A stretch of 48,309 nt of DNA, from assembly GCA_937911505.1 (NCBI GenBank), contig CALEMF010000098.1, positions 1-48,309 on the forward strand. The letters run 5' to 3'. The translations under genes and the position numbers were made by a program. This DNA comes from an uncultured Cytophagales bacterium (GTDB lineage: Bacteria > Bacteroidota > Bacteroidia > Cytophagales > Thermonemataceae). Positions 27,184-34,525 of the stretch are shown in pieces. How positions within the stretch are numbered: position 1 is the first letter of the stretch; each line of letters opens with the position of its first letter. Below the pieces are notes generated by a model. It ran no database searches. It had not been told where the DNA came from and saw only the letters and a list, made by a program, of their open reading frames with translations.

Positions 27184-28716
27184 ATGATTAAACCTTTAAG
27201 ACCTCTTTTACTGTGTGTGTACGTATTTGTTGCTTTGGGCATATTGATGTTCTTCTTACCAGACGAGGTTCCGCTACTGGGAGAATATGAGCTGCGTTTT
27301 TTCAACTATCAAAATACACTCCTTAAAGAAAAGCCTACTTATGCAGATATTTCTGGGATCAAAGATAAATTTGACCGTAGTAAAAAGCAGCCTACTTCAA
27401 AGCAAACAACTGACCCACAAGATACTACACAGGCCGATACGCAAACTTTTGATCCCTCTAAATACGAAACCGATACTGTTTCTTACAAAGTACGTATCCA
27501 GTATTCGCCAGATCATCCGCAGGCCTTGGCTCCTTTCTTTACCTATCTGAAAAGTGTCAATCAAGGAGCAAGCGACGCGTTGATAAGAGTGATACACTAT
27601 GGCGATTCTCAACTGGAAGGAGATCGCATGACGGCCTACTTACGAAATCGTTTTCAAGAACGATTTGGGGGCTGTGGTGGTGGACTGCAACCGCTTACCA
27701 ACCAACTTAACATGAAAATCTCCGTAACGCAGCAAAATGATGCTACTTGGCAGTATCATCCTATTTTTGGGAAAGGATACAGTCGTGCCAACCCTAATAC
27801 CTACGGCTTACTAGCCAACTATTACCGTTTTGGAAAAGCCCTTACAGCCACTCCTAAAGCAGAAGACTCTACAAACCTAGTTGCTGATTTTACTACTTGG
27901 TATGAGGCAAAAGCTACCTATCGCAGATCAAACGCAGCACACCAAAAAGACCAGCGAGTAGAAAATATCAAAGTCTTGTACCATAATCCGCAAGCGCCTT
28001 TGCGTATCTCTATTCTTGAAGGCGCCGATACAGTAGCGCAGGAATCGTTTTCTCCTACTTCACAGGCAGGTGTATACCAAACTACCCTTACAAATGCGTT
28101 TCAACAAGTAACGGTACACTTTAAAAGCCCTGCCAATCCACAAATATATGGGGTGGCGTTAGATTGCAACCAAGGAATCACTTTTGACAACGTGCCCATT
28201 AGAGGAAGCTCTGGGCTAGACTTTACAAAGATGAATGCTGCACATCTTCAACAACAAATGCAAGCACTAAAGGTAAAAATGATGATTGTACAGTATGGGG
28301 TCAATGTAGACCAAAACCTCAGCGACTATACTTTTTATGAGCGAGGGTTCTACAACCAACTAAAGTTTTTAAAAAGCTTGGCTCCTGACATGTGCATTCT
28401 AGTAATAGGTACTTCCGATCGCTCTTATAATAAAAATGGAGACTATGTATCATATCCTAATATAGAGAAGCTACGTGATGCCCAACGCAATGCAGCTTTC
28501 AAAGCGGGCTGCGCTTTTTGGGATTTATACGAAGTAATGGGTGGAAAAAACTCAATGCCTAGTTGGGTCTTTAATAAACCCCCTTTGGCGGAGAAAGACT
28601 TCACTCATTTTTCTTACCGAGGAGCCAATATCGTGTCGGAAGCACTGTATGAAGCCCTTATTTATGAATATGAAAAATACCTATCTGGCTACACAAGCAC
28701 GCCTGAGAATATGTAA
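27184..28716 (+). CDS. membrane-anchored SGNH hydrolase (inner gene, right pair)
   Basis: The 510-residue protein starts at the ATG at 27184 (an upstream GTG at 27154 is in frame but less likely). One N-terminal membrane segment (about 7-26) is followed by a Pro/Thr/Gln-rich stretch (about 70-100) and an SGNH domain. The nucleophile is Ser142 in HYGDSQLEGDR, block III is QYGVN and the dyad is Asp472/His475 in KDFTHFSYRGA. The N-terminal segment FLPDEVPLLGEYELRF, followed by a YADISG motif, resembles SGNH proteins that in other Bacteroidota sit next to MBOAT acyltransferases. A TACCTTTG -7-like motif lies at 27124-27131. It is divergent from its paralogue (25699-27006) with 177 bp between start codons and overlaps the next gene. 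Confidence 0.88.
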   Translation: MIKPLRPLLLCVYVFVALGILMFFLPDEVPLLGEYELRFFNYQNTLLKEKPTYADISGIKDKFDRSKKQPTSKQTTDPQDTTQADTQTFDPSKYETDTVSYKVRIQYSPDHPQALAPFFTYLKSVNQGASDALIRVIHYGDSQLEGDRMTAYLRNRFQERFGGCGGGLQPLTNQLNMKISVTQQNDATWQYHPIFGKGYSRANPNTYGLLANYYRFGKALTATPKAEDSTNLVADFTTWYEAKATYRRSNAAHQKDQRVENIKVLYHNPQAPLRISILEGADTVAQESFSPTSQAGVYQTTLTNAFQQVTVHFKSPANPQIYGVALDCNQGITFDNVPIRGSSGLDFTKMNAAHLQQQMQALKVKMMIVQYGVNVDQNLSDYTFYERGFYNQLKFLKSLAPDMCILVIGTSDRSYNKNGDYVSYPNIEKLRDAQRNAAFKAGCAFWDLYEVMGGKNSMPSWVFNKPPLAEKDFTHFSYRGANIVSEALYEALIYEYEKYLSGYTSTPENM

Positions 28717-29980
28717 TACTGTCCGTAGAAGTTATTTTTTCTGGCTTTGGTTATCAGTAGCGTGCACAGACCAAACGGCTCTTTCTTATCAGTTGGCGGG
28801 TAGCCTAGTTCCTGCTTTAGAAACAAGTATAAAAGATACTACACAACATCGTTTTATTGCTTACGAAAAAAATCATCTTTTTTTACCTCAGAAAAATACT
28901 TTAAAGCCTTTTTATGCAGCACTAGATACGTTAAAGTATACCCAACACGGGCAAGTCAATATTGTGCATTTTGGCGACTCACATATTCAAGCTGATTACT
29001 TTACAGGGCAAATAAGGAAGCGCTTCCATCAACAAGCTGACTGGGGCAATGGTGGGCGAGGGTATCTATTTCCTTGTGGGCTTATCACGCGTACCTATGA
29101 CCCTAGTACTATTGTACTCAAGAAGTATGGCCGTTGGGAGGGCTGTCGTAATATAGAAACTAAAAAGAGGTGTAGTTGGGGCTTAGCCGGAATGGTAGCT
29201 ACCACGTATGACGTAGAAGCTAGCTTTGATATTAAACCCAAAGCAATAGGGACTACCTACCTAACGGATCGGGTACGGCTTTATTACCCGACTGATCAAG
29301 CCTCGCTCTTTAATCCACGTATTTGGGATGGCTATGGTTTTTTACCACCACATCGTATTTTTAAGGATGGCTACGCAGAATTTATCCTTACACAACCTAC
29401 CCATCAAGTAGGCATTAGTTTTCAAAAAAATAGGTTATCACAGGATCACTTCACTTTTCAAGGAGTAGCATTAGCAAGTAAGCAATCAGGAGTGGTTTAT
29501 CATTCGGTAGGGGTAAATGGCGCCAAGGTTACCTCTTTTCTAGGAAGTACACAGCTAGCAACACATATAAAGTCTTTGCAGCCAAATCTGGTGATTATCT
29601 CTTTGGGTACGAATGATTGCTATAAAATAAACTTCAATACACAACACTTTAAAGCATCGTACCAACAATTGATTCAGCAGGTAAGGCGCACTTGCCCCAA
29701 AGCAGCCATCCTACTCACTACCCCAGGAGATACTTACTTACGGGATTACCGTTACAATCCTCATACATTGAAAGTCAATAATATTCTCTACGAACTAGCT
29801 AGGCAATACAATTTGGCTGTGTGGGATTTATACCAAGTAATGGGCGGCTACAGCTCGATAGGAAAGTGGCAAGCTGCACGTCTGGCTGCGAAAGACCGTG
29901 TGCATTTCTCCAAGACAGGCTATGAAATTCAAGGTGACTTGTTTTATGAAGCCTTACTTGAGGCTTATAAAGCGCACTAA
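28670..29980 (+). CDS. SGNH hydrolase (outer gene, right pair)
   Basis: About 436 residues. The start is uncertain: ATGs at 28664 and 28670 lie inside the 3' end of the previous gene (47-bp overlap), and the hydrophobic export segment (RRSYFFWLWLSVACTDQ, about residues 18-34) needs one of them. Its Cys could be a lipobox variant. The SGNH core has Ser104 in HFGDSHIQADY, block III LGTND and the dyad Asp409/His412 in KDRVHFSKTGY. An insertion between GDSH and the GVNGA block matches that of the left outer gene, with which it shares GGRG, the position of aromatic residues and block spacing. Unlike that gene it has no LysM domains. Likely translationally coupled to the inner gene before it. Confidence 0.87.
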   Translation: MKNTYLATQARLRICNTVRRSYFFWLWLSVACTDQTALSYQLAGSLVPALETSIKDTTQHRFIAYEKNHLFLPQKNTLKPFYAALDTLKYTQHGQVNIVHFGDSHIQADYFTGQIRKRFHQQADWGNGGRGYLFPCGLITRTYDPSTIVLKKYGRWEGCRNIETKKRCSWGLAGMVATTYDVEASFDIKPKAIGTTYLTDRVRLYYPTDQASLFNPRIWDGYGFLPPHRIFKDGYAEFILTQPTHQVGISFQKNRLSQDHFTFQGVALASKQSGVVYHSVGVNGAKVTSFLGSTQLATHIKSLQPNLVIISLGTNDCYKINFNTQHFKASYQQLIQQVRRTCPKAAILLTTPGDTYLRDYRYNPHTLKVNNILYELARQYNLAVWDLYQVMGGYSSIGKWQAARLAAKDRVHFSKTGYEIQGDLFYEALLEAYKAH

Positions 29981-30281
29981 AGCAGTTATTTGTAAAAAAA
30001 TACTATGTATTAATTGGCGGTAAATTATAGAAAGTACTTTTTGTAAAGCAAACTAACCGCCTCTCATCCCTTTCTTTTGAAGAAACACACAAAAGTATCT
30101 TTAGTTGCTCGTAATCAGCACGTAATAAATATAAAAATATTATGAAAGAAAGTGAATAAAGTCGCACAAGCTTCCTGCTACTGTACACCCTTCATATAGG
30201 CTTATTGTACCTGTATCTCTTACAGAATTTATCTAATGATGATTTAATCATATATTGATTAAAACAAAAACAAGAGATCCT
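29981..30281. other. intergenic region before a small secreted protein
   Basis: The 301 bases are AT-rich and show no supported gene; a 61-codon minus-strand frame (30188-30003) has no recognisable features. The promoter of the small secreted protein should be here, but no motif close to TTTG-N19-TAnnTTTG is clear. Confidence 0.5.
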
Positions 30282-30644
30282 ATGAAAGTATTATTTAAAG
30301 TATTTACACTAAGCCTTTTATTCGTTTTATTTACAAATATCGATGCTGAGGCACAAATGTCAGTAGCAGGAAAGTGGAAGTCAACCTCAGGGGCTTATTT
30401 CTATGTGGTTGAAACGGACGAAGGCTTTAAGTACCAAAACATGGCTGGACAACAGAATAGAATTTGGTTTTTTGTAAAATGGCAAAATGATTATGACTAC
30501 AATAAGTATGTAGCCTACAAAGCGTCTAATGGAGCTGCTATGGAAACTTATATGACCGTGAAAAACGATAATGGACAGAGAAAAATGAGTCTCTTTAACG
30601 CTAAGTCTGGAAAAGCAAATGTATGGACAAGAGTGGGCGACTAA
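30282..30644 (+). CDS. small secreted protein, unknown function
   Basis: The 120-residue product begins MKVLFKVFTLSLLFVLFTN and has a signal peptide that should be cut after AEA/Q (about residue 25), leaving a mature protein of about 95 residues. The mature part starts with MSVAGKWKSTSGAYFYVVET and looks like a small beta-rich domain with many aromatic residues (FFVKWQNDYDYNKYVAY). A WKS/W motif near the mature N-terminus resembles lipocalin-like or DUF4488-type folds, but this is only a suggestion. The frame extends 9 codons upstream, but the ATG at 30282 directly precedes the signal peptide. It stands alone, with a strong terminator after it. Confidence 0.8.
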   Translation: MKVLFKVFTLSLLFVLFTNIDAEAQMSVAGKWKSTSGAYFYVVETDEGFKYQNMAGQQNRIWFFVKWQNDYDYNKYVAYKASNGAAMETYMTVKNDNGQRKMSLFNAKSGKANVWTRVGD

Positions 30645-30664
30645 CTTTCATACGATATTGATGG

Positions 30665-30713
30665 AAAAGAAGCAGGCGTTTCGACTATATTAATCGAAAC
30701 GCCTGCTTCTTTT
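30665..30713. terminator. 20-bp perfect bidirectional terminator overlapping the tdh stop codon
   Basis: Arms 30665-30684 and 30694-30713 are perfectly complementary over 20 bp with a 9-base loop, flanked by A and T runs. It serves the small secreted protein gene on the plus strand and the converging dehydrogenase gene, whose TAA stop (30714-30712) lies within the stem end. Confidence 0.92.
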
Positions 30714-31689
30714 AAACGATAAGTCCTTGTTCTACGCCAATTTTGACGTTTTCTAGCATTACTGCTGTCATCCGAGCAAGATCATAGTCTGGCTGCCACT
30801 GCCAATCTTTTCTTGCTTGACTATCGTCGATTGAGCGAGGCCAAGAATCAGCAATGGCTTGTCTAAAGTCTGGTTTATAATGCATTTGAAAGTGAGGAAT
30901 ATGCGCCTGAATGGCCTTGGCAATTTCCGCTGGACTAAAGCTCATACCACTCAAGTTATAACTAGTACGTACTGAAATAGCATCACTATCAGCGTGCATA
31001 ATATCTAAGGTAGCTTTAATGGCATCTTCCATATACATCATAGGCAGGTAGGTATCTGCTTCTAAAAAGCATTCATACACGCCATTAAAGAGCGCTTTAT
31101 GGTAGATATCTACGGCATAGTCTGTAGTACCACCGCCTGGCATAGATTTATAACCAATCAAACCAGGATAGCGTAAGCTCCTTACATCTACTCCGTGTTT
31201 ACGAAAGTAATATTGACACCACCCTTCTCCAGCCAGTTTACTAATGCCGTAAACCGTAGTAGGCTCCATAGAGCAAAACTGAGGGGTATTTTCTTTGGGC
31301 GTAGTGGGTCCAAAAACAGCAATAGAACTCGGCCAGTAGATTTTATGAAGATTTTTTTCTACAGCAGCCTCTAGCACGTTGATAAGGCCTTGCATATTGA
31401 GTTGCCAAGCGTGTTTGGGGTGTTTTTCACCAGTAGCCGAAAGCATTGCTGCCAAATGATACACCTGTGTGATATGGTACTTGTCTAGGATTTCGCCTAG
31501 CGACTGTGGATTGAGAACGTCTAACTTCTCAAAAATACCCAAGACTTCTTGGCGTTCTTCACGAGGTATCCTCACATCTGAGGCAATTACGTGATTTTTT
31601 CCGTACATTTGTTGCAAGGCTACCGTAAGCTCCGTGCCTAGTTGCCCGGCTGCGCCCGTTACTAAAATATTTTCTACAGGTGTACTCAT
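30712..31689 (-). CDS. L-threonine 3-dehydrogenase, SDR type
   Basis: A 325-residue extended SDR/NAD-dependent epimerase-like enzyme. The Rossmann loop GAAGQLGTEL (about residues 12-21), the conserved HLAAMLSATGEK segment, WPSSIAVFGP and the catalytic YGISKLAGE (YxxxK) are present, as are RYPGLIG and LPMMYMEDA. These fit the SDR-type threonine dehydrogenases of Bacteroidota, which oxidise L-threonine to 2-amino-3-ketobutyrate with NAD+. A 2-amino-3-ketobutyrate CoA ligase gene lies just across a divergent promoter region and supports this. A sugar-nucleotide epimerase is the alternative but is less likely. It converges on the small secreted protein gene. Confidence 0.85.
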   Translation of the reverse strand: MSTPVENILVTGAAGQLGTELTVALQQMYGKNHVIASDVRIPREERQEVLGIFEKLDVLNPQSLGEILDKYHITQVYHLAAMLSATGEKHPKHAWQLNMQGLINVLEAAVEKNLHKIYWPSSIAVFGPTTPKENTPQFCSMEPTTVYGISKLAGEGWCQYYFRKHGVDVRSLRYPGLIGYKSMPGGGTTDYAVDIYHKALFNGVYECFLEADTYLPMMYMEDAIKATLDIMHADSDAISVRTSYNLSGMSFSPAEIAKAIQAHIPHFQMHYKPDFRQAIADSWPRSIDDSQARKDWQWQPDYDLARMTAVMLENVKIGVEQGLIV

Positions 31690-31710
31690 AAGCGATTAAT
31701 ATATGAAGCG

Positions 31711-31718
31711 CAAAGATA
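31711..31718 (-). promoter_or_regulatory. -7 element of the threonine dehydrogenase gene
   Basis: On the minus strand TATCTTTG (31718-31711) matches TAnnTTTG exactly and lies 22 bases before the ATG at 31689. A clear -33 TTTG is not seen. Confidence 0.45.
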
Positions 31719-31771
31719 GGGAATATTTTGTACTTTTAGAGTAAAAAATAGTCTATTATAAAGTTTTACAC

Positions 31772-31779
31772 TAGCTTTG
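31772..31779 (+). promoter_or_regulatory. -7 element of the small protein and kbl operon
   Basis: TAGCTTTG matches TAnnTTTG exactly and lies 52 bases before the ATG at 31832. The -33 region is degenerate. Together with the minus-strand element it makes a divergent promoter pair for the threonine-to-glycine genes. Confidence 0.45.
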
Positions 31780-31831
31780 TAACAACCCTATGTACTTTAT
31801 GTTTAAGTGACAAGTAACCTACGAGTATTGT

Positions 31832-32026
31832 ATGAAGGAACTAGATTTTGTGGCGTATTTAATGAAAAAAAAGATCAACAGTGAGTTATTTCAGCACGCT
31901 GAGCCGACTCGTTGGCAAGCCTTTAAAACACTGTACGAGCAAGTACATCTCAATAGCTTTGAAACACAAAAAAAATTTCTAATCAACGATATTCGTAGAA
32001 AATACCCTTTGGCAATAAAATCCTAA
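31832..32026 (+). CDS. small conserved-looking protein upstream of kbl
   Basis: A 64-residue basic, helical protein ([20 protein letters not shown]...) without a signal peptide or membrane segment. It begins after a TAnnTTTG element and ends 5 bp before the kbl ATG, so it is very likely translated and cotranscribed with kbl. Its length, the MKKKIN and RRKYPL clusters and the conserved-looking aromatic positions fit a folded helical protein rather than a chance frame. No family is recognised and no function is proposed beyond association with threonine degradation. Confidence 0.75.
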   Translation: MKELDFVAYLMKKKINSELFQHAEPTRWQAFKTLYEQVHLNSFETQKKFLINDIRRKYPLAIKS

Positions 32027-32031
32027 AAGTT

Positions 32032-33231
32032 ATGTATAAGACCCTAAAGCCTGTACTAGAGAAAGAATTAGAAGAGATCGAAAAAGCTGGCCTATATAAG
32101 AAAGAGCGAATCATCGCCTCTCCACAAGCCGCGGATATTCAATTACAAGACGGCGCAGAAGTGATTAATTTTTGTGCGAATAACTACCTTGGCTTATCCT
32201 CACATCCCAAAGTAATAGAAGCTGCTAAAGCCACCATTGACTCCCACGGGTACGGTCTTTCTTCGGTACGATTTATATGTGGTACGCAAGACATCCATAA
32301 AACCCTAGAGCAAAAAATAGCAGATTTTTTAGGAACAGAAGATACCATCCTTTATGCGGCTGCCTTTGACGCCAATGGAGGTGTATTTGAGCCCTTACTG
32401 AACGATCAAGATGCGATTATCTCAGATGCACTTAACCACGCCTCTATTATTGATGGCGTACGGTTATGCAAGGCGCAGCGCTATCGCTATCAACACAATG
32501 ATATGGCAGACCTAGAAGCCAAACTACAAGAAGCACAAGACGCCCGGCACCGTATTATTGTTACAGATGGTGTATTTTCTATGGATGGTACCATTGCACA
32601 GCTCGATAAGATATGTGATTTAGCAGAACAATACAATGCGCTCGTAATGAGTGACGAGTGCCATTCAACCGGCTTTATGGGTAAAACAGGCAGAGGAGTA
32701 CACGAGCACTGTGATGTAATGGGTCGTATTGATATTATCACTGGTACACTAGGAAAAGCACTAGGAGGAGCGATTGGAGGATTTACTTCAGGAAGAAAGG
32801 AAATTATTGATATGTTACGACAACGCTCACGACCTTACCTATTCTCTAACACCTTGCCACCTGCTGTAGTGGGAGCTTCGATAGCCGTCTTCGATTTACT
32901 TTCTCAAACCACTGAGCTACGTGATCGTTTAGAGGCTAATACTTTATACTTTCGTGAAAAAATGACAGCGGCTGGTTTTGATATTAAACCTGGTACACAT
33001 CCTATTGTACCTATTATGCTATACGATGCGGTGATAGCGCAGCAGTTTGCAGACGCCTTACTGAAAAAAGGTATTTATGTAATTGGCTTTTTCTACCCAG
33101 TAGTGCCTAAGGGACAAGCCCGTATTCGGGTACAAATCTCAGCGGCACATACACAAGCGCACTTGGATCGCGCCATCCAATCTTTTATCGAAGTAGGAAA
33201 AGACTTAGCTGTTTTAAAAGAAGTAAGCTAG
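32032..33231 (+). CDS. kbl: 2-amino-3-ketobutyrate CoA ligase (glycine C-acetyltransferase)
   Basis: The 399-residue PLP enzyme of the alpha-oxoamine synthase family cleaves 2-amino-3-ketobutyrate with CoA to glycine and acetyl-CoA. The PLP lysine is Lys242 in [13 protein letters not shown], the position of Lys244 in E. coli Kbl. [43 protein letters not shown] and [10 protein letters not shown] are typical of Kbl rather than of BioF, ALA synthase or serine palmitoyltransferase. The threonine dehydrogenase encoded divergently supplies its substrate. Because 2-amino-3-ketobutyrate is unstable, coexpression is expected. Confidence 0.95.
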   Translation: MYKTLKPVLEKELEEIEKAGLYKKERIIASPQAADIQLQDGAEVINFCANNYLGLSSHPKVIEAAKATIDSHGYGLSSVRFICGTQDIHKTLEQKIADFLGTEDTILYAAAFDANGGVFEPLLNDQDAIISDALNHASIIDGVRLCKAQRYRYQHNDMADLEAKLQEAQDARHRIIVTDGVFSMDGTIAQLDKICDLAEQYNALVMSDECHSTGFMGKTGRGVHEHCDVMGRIDIITGTLGKALGGAIGGFTSGRKEIIDMLRQRSRPYLFSNTLPPAVVGASIAVFDLLSQTTELRDRLEANTLYFREKMTAAGFDIKPGTHPIVPIMLYDAVIAQQFADALLKKGIYVIGFFYPVVPKGQARIRVQISAAHTQAHLDRAIQSFIEVGKDLAVLKEVS

Positions 33232-33248
33232 CATTGTCGTAAATATAC

Positions 33249-33272
33249 AGGCTACCAGCCTACTACTTTTTT
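33249..33272 (+). terminator. weak terminator after kbl
   Basis: A short 5-bp stem (33249-33253 with 33257-33261, 3-base loop) is followed by a T6 run at 33267-33272. Confidence 0.4.
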
Positions 33273-33289
33273 CTAAAGGCTTATTTTCC

Positions 33290-33297
33290 TATTTTTG
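33290..33297 (+). promoter_or_regulatory. -7 element of the porD-recN unit
   Basis: TATTTTTG fits TAnnTTTG and lies 26 bases before the ATG at 33323. A T-rich stretch about 20 bases upstream stands at the -33 position but lacks the G. Confidence 0.45.
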
Positions 33298-33322
33298 TAA
33301 TAGACGTAAAAACATACTGAGA

Positions 33323-34249
33323 ATGAGTTTAGTCAAGAAATTATGGGTGAGTGTAGCAATTTTGTGCGGCTGCTATCCACTATCGGCACAGGAGTTAAAC
33401 TGTCAGGTAATCGTTGTGGATCAGCAAATACAAACTGCTCAAGCCACAGAGCGCCAAATTTTCAGACAGATGGAGCAAACGATCTCGGAGTTTATGAACA
33501 CGCGAAAGTGGACCGACGATAACTTTGATGAAGAAGAGAAGATTAACTGTAAAATAGAAATTACCCTGTTAACGGGAAGCCTTACTACAGGCGATTATGA
33601 AGGAACGGCGCAAATTACAGCAACTCGACCAGTATACAATACTACCTATGAGTCGCCAATGTTCTTATTTGTAGATAGAAACTTCTCCTTTAACTATGTG
33701 CAGGCGCAGCCTCTAGACTTTAATGACAATGTTTTCTTTGGTGATCTAAGTGCTATGTTAGGTTTTTACGCTTATGTAATTATTGGCATAGATTACGATA
33801 GTTTTGCAGAAAATGGTGGAATAGAATACATCGAGAAAGCCTTTAATGTTTCTAGTACTGCACAAAGCACTTCTGCCAACCCCGCTTGGCAAAGAGGAGA
33901 TTCTCGTAATCGCTATTGGCTTATTGAAAACTTGATGAGCCAACAAATGGCTTCTTTTAGAGAAGGGCTATACAAGTACCACCGACTCTCTTTAGATACG
34001 TATACAGTAGAAAAGGCAAAGGCACACGAAAACATGCTTGCTTTTCTAAAGGATTTAGAGACGATTAATCGCCTGAAACCAAGCTCTGTATTGATCAATT
34101 CATTTTTAGATGCCAAGGCAGAAGAGCTGGTAGGAATATTTAGTACGGCAGAAGATCCCATTAAGCAGGCAGCACGAGACATCTTAGTGAAAATAGATCC
34201 TGGAAAAACTGCCCGCTACAACAGAATTACACAAATAAGAGGGAATTAA
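33323..34249 (+). CDS. PorD/DUF4835 family protein, associated with type IX secretion
   Basis: The 308-residue exported protein has a signal peptide ending LSAQ and a mature N-terminus ELNCQVIVVDQQIQTAQATE, characteristic of the DUF4835 family, which is conserved in Bacteroidota and carries the name PorD in some annotations. Other typical segments are EFMNTRKWTDDNFDEEEKINC, DRNFSFNYVQAQPLDF and MLGFYAYVIIGIDYDSF. It probably functions in the periplasm or at the envelope; a role in the type IX secretion system is proposed in databases but I know of no detailed mechanism. recN follows nearby in this family in other genomes, as here. The order here places a 75-residue protein between them. Confidence 0.85.
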   Translation: MSLVKKLWVSVAILCGCYPLSAQELNCQVIVVDQQIQTAQATERQIFRQMEQTISEFMNTRKWTDDNFDEEEKINCKIEITLLTGSLTTGDYEGTAQITATRPVYNTTYESPMFLFVDRNFSFNYVQAQPLDFNDNVFFGDLSAMLGFYAYVIIGIDYDSFAENGGIEYIEKAFNVSSTAQSTSANPAWQRGDSRNRYWLIENLMSQQMASFREGLYKYHRLSLDTYTVEKAKAHENMLAFLKDLETINRLKPSSVLINSFLDAKAEELVGIFSTAEDPIKQAARDILVKIDPGKTARYNRITQIRGN

Positions 34250-34257
34250 ATGACAGT

Positions 34258-34485
34258 ATGGGAAAAAGGCAGCAAAGGGTATTTCAAGCGCAAATTGTAC
34301 CGCAGCGTTTACAACTGCTCAATAAGTTAGTGCAAGTGATACTACGATCAGGGGCTACGTCCACAGGGTTTTGCCTCGTGATAGCTGCTGAGCAACTCAT
34401 CCTAAAAGATATGAAGCAAAAGCAACATAAGATTCTTATTGCAGACATAGAAGAAATAGTGGTAGATCAAAAAGCTATTTACTAG
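34258..34485 (+). CDS. 75-residue protein, possible Sm-like fold
   Basis: The ATG at 34258 follows the porD stop by 8 bases and the product ends 40 bases before recN, so it is probably part of the operon. A basic N-terminal helix (MGKRQQRVFQAQIVPQRLQL) is followed by an all-beta pattern: KLVQVILRSG, STGFCLVIAAEQLILKDM and HKILIADIEEIVVD. The order helix, strands, and a final I-x-x-I-x-x-I-V-V strand is like that of LSm/Hfq-type proteins. The match is to a general pattern only, not to a known family signature. It is soluble, with no signal peptide. Confidence 0.6.
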   Translation: MGKRQQRVFQAQIVPQRLQLLNKLVQVILRSGATSTGFCLVIAAEQLILKDMKQKQHKILIADIEEIVVDQKAIY

Positions 34486-34525
34486 CCATGTACACAAAAT
34501 ACTACCCTTCACGAAAATACAAACG

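Noticed and set aside
30003..30188. Minus-strand frame of 61 codons before the small secreted protein gene
   Set aside because: No signal peptide, motif or plausible neighbours; it lies in an AT-rich intergenic region.
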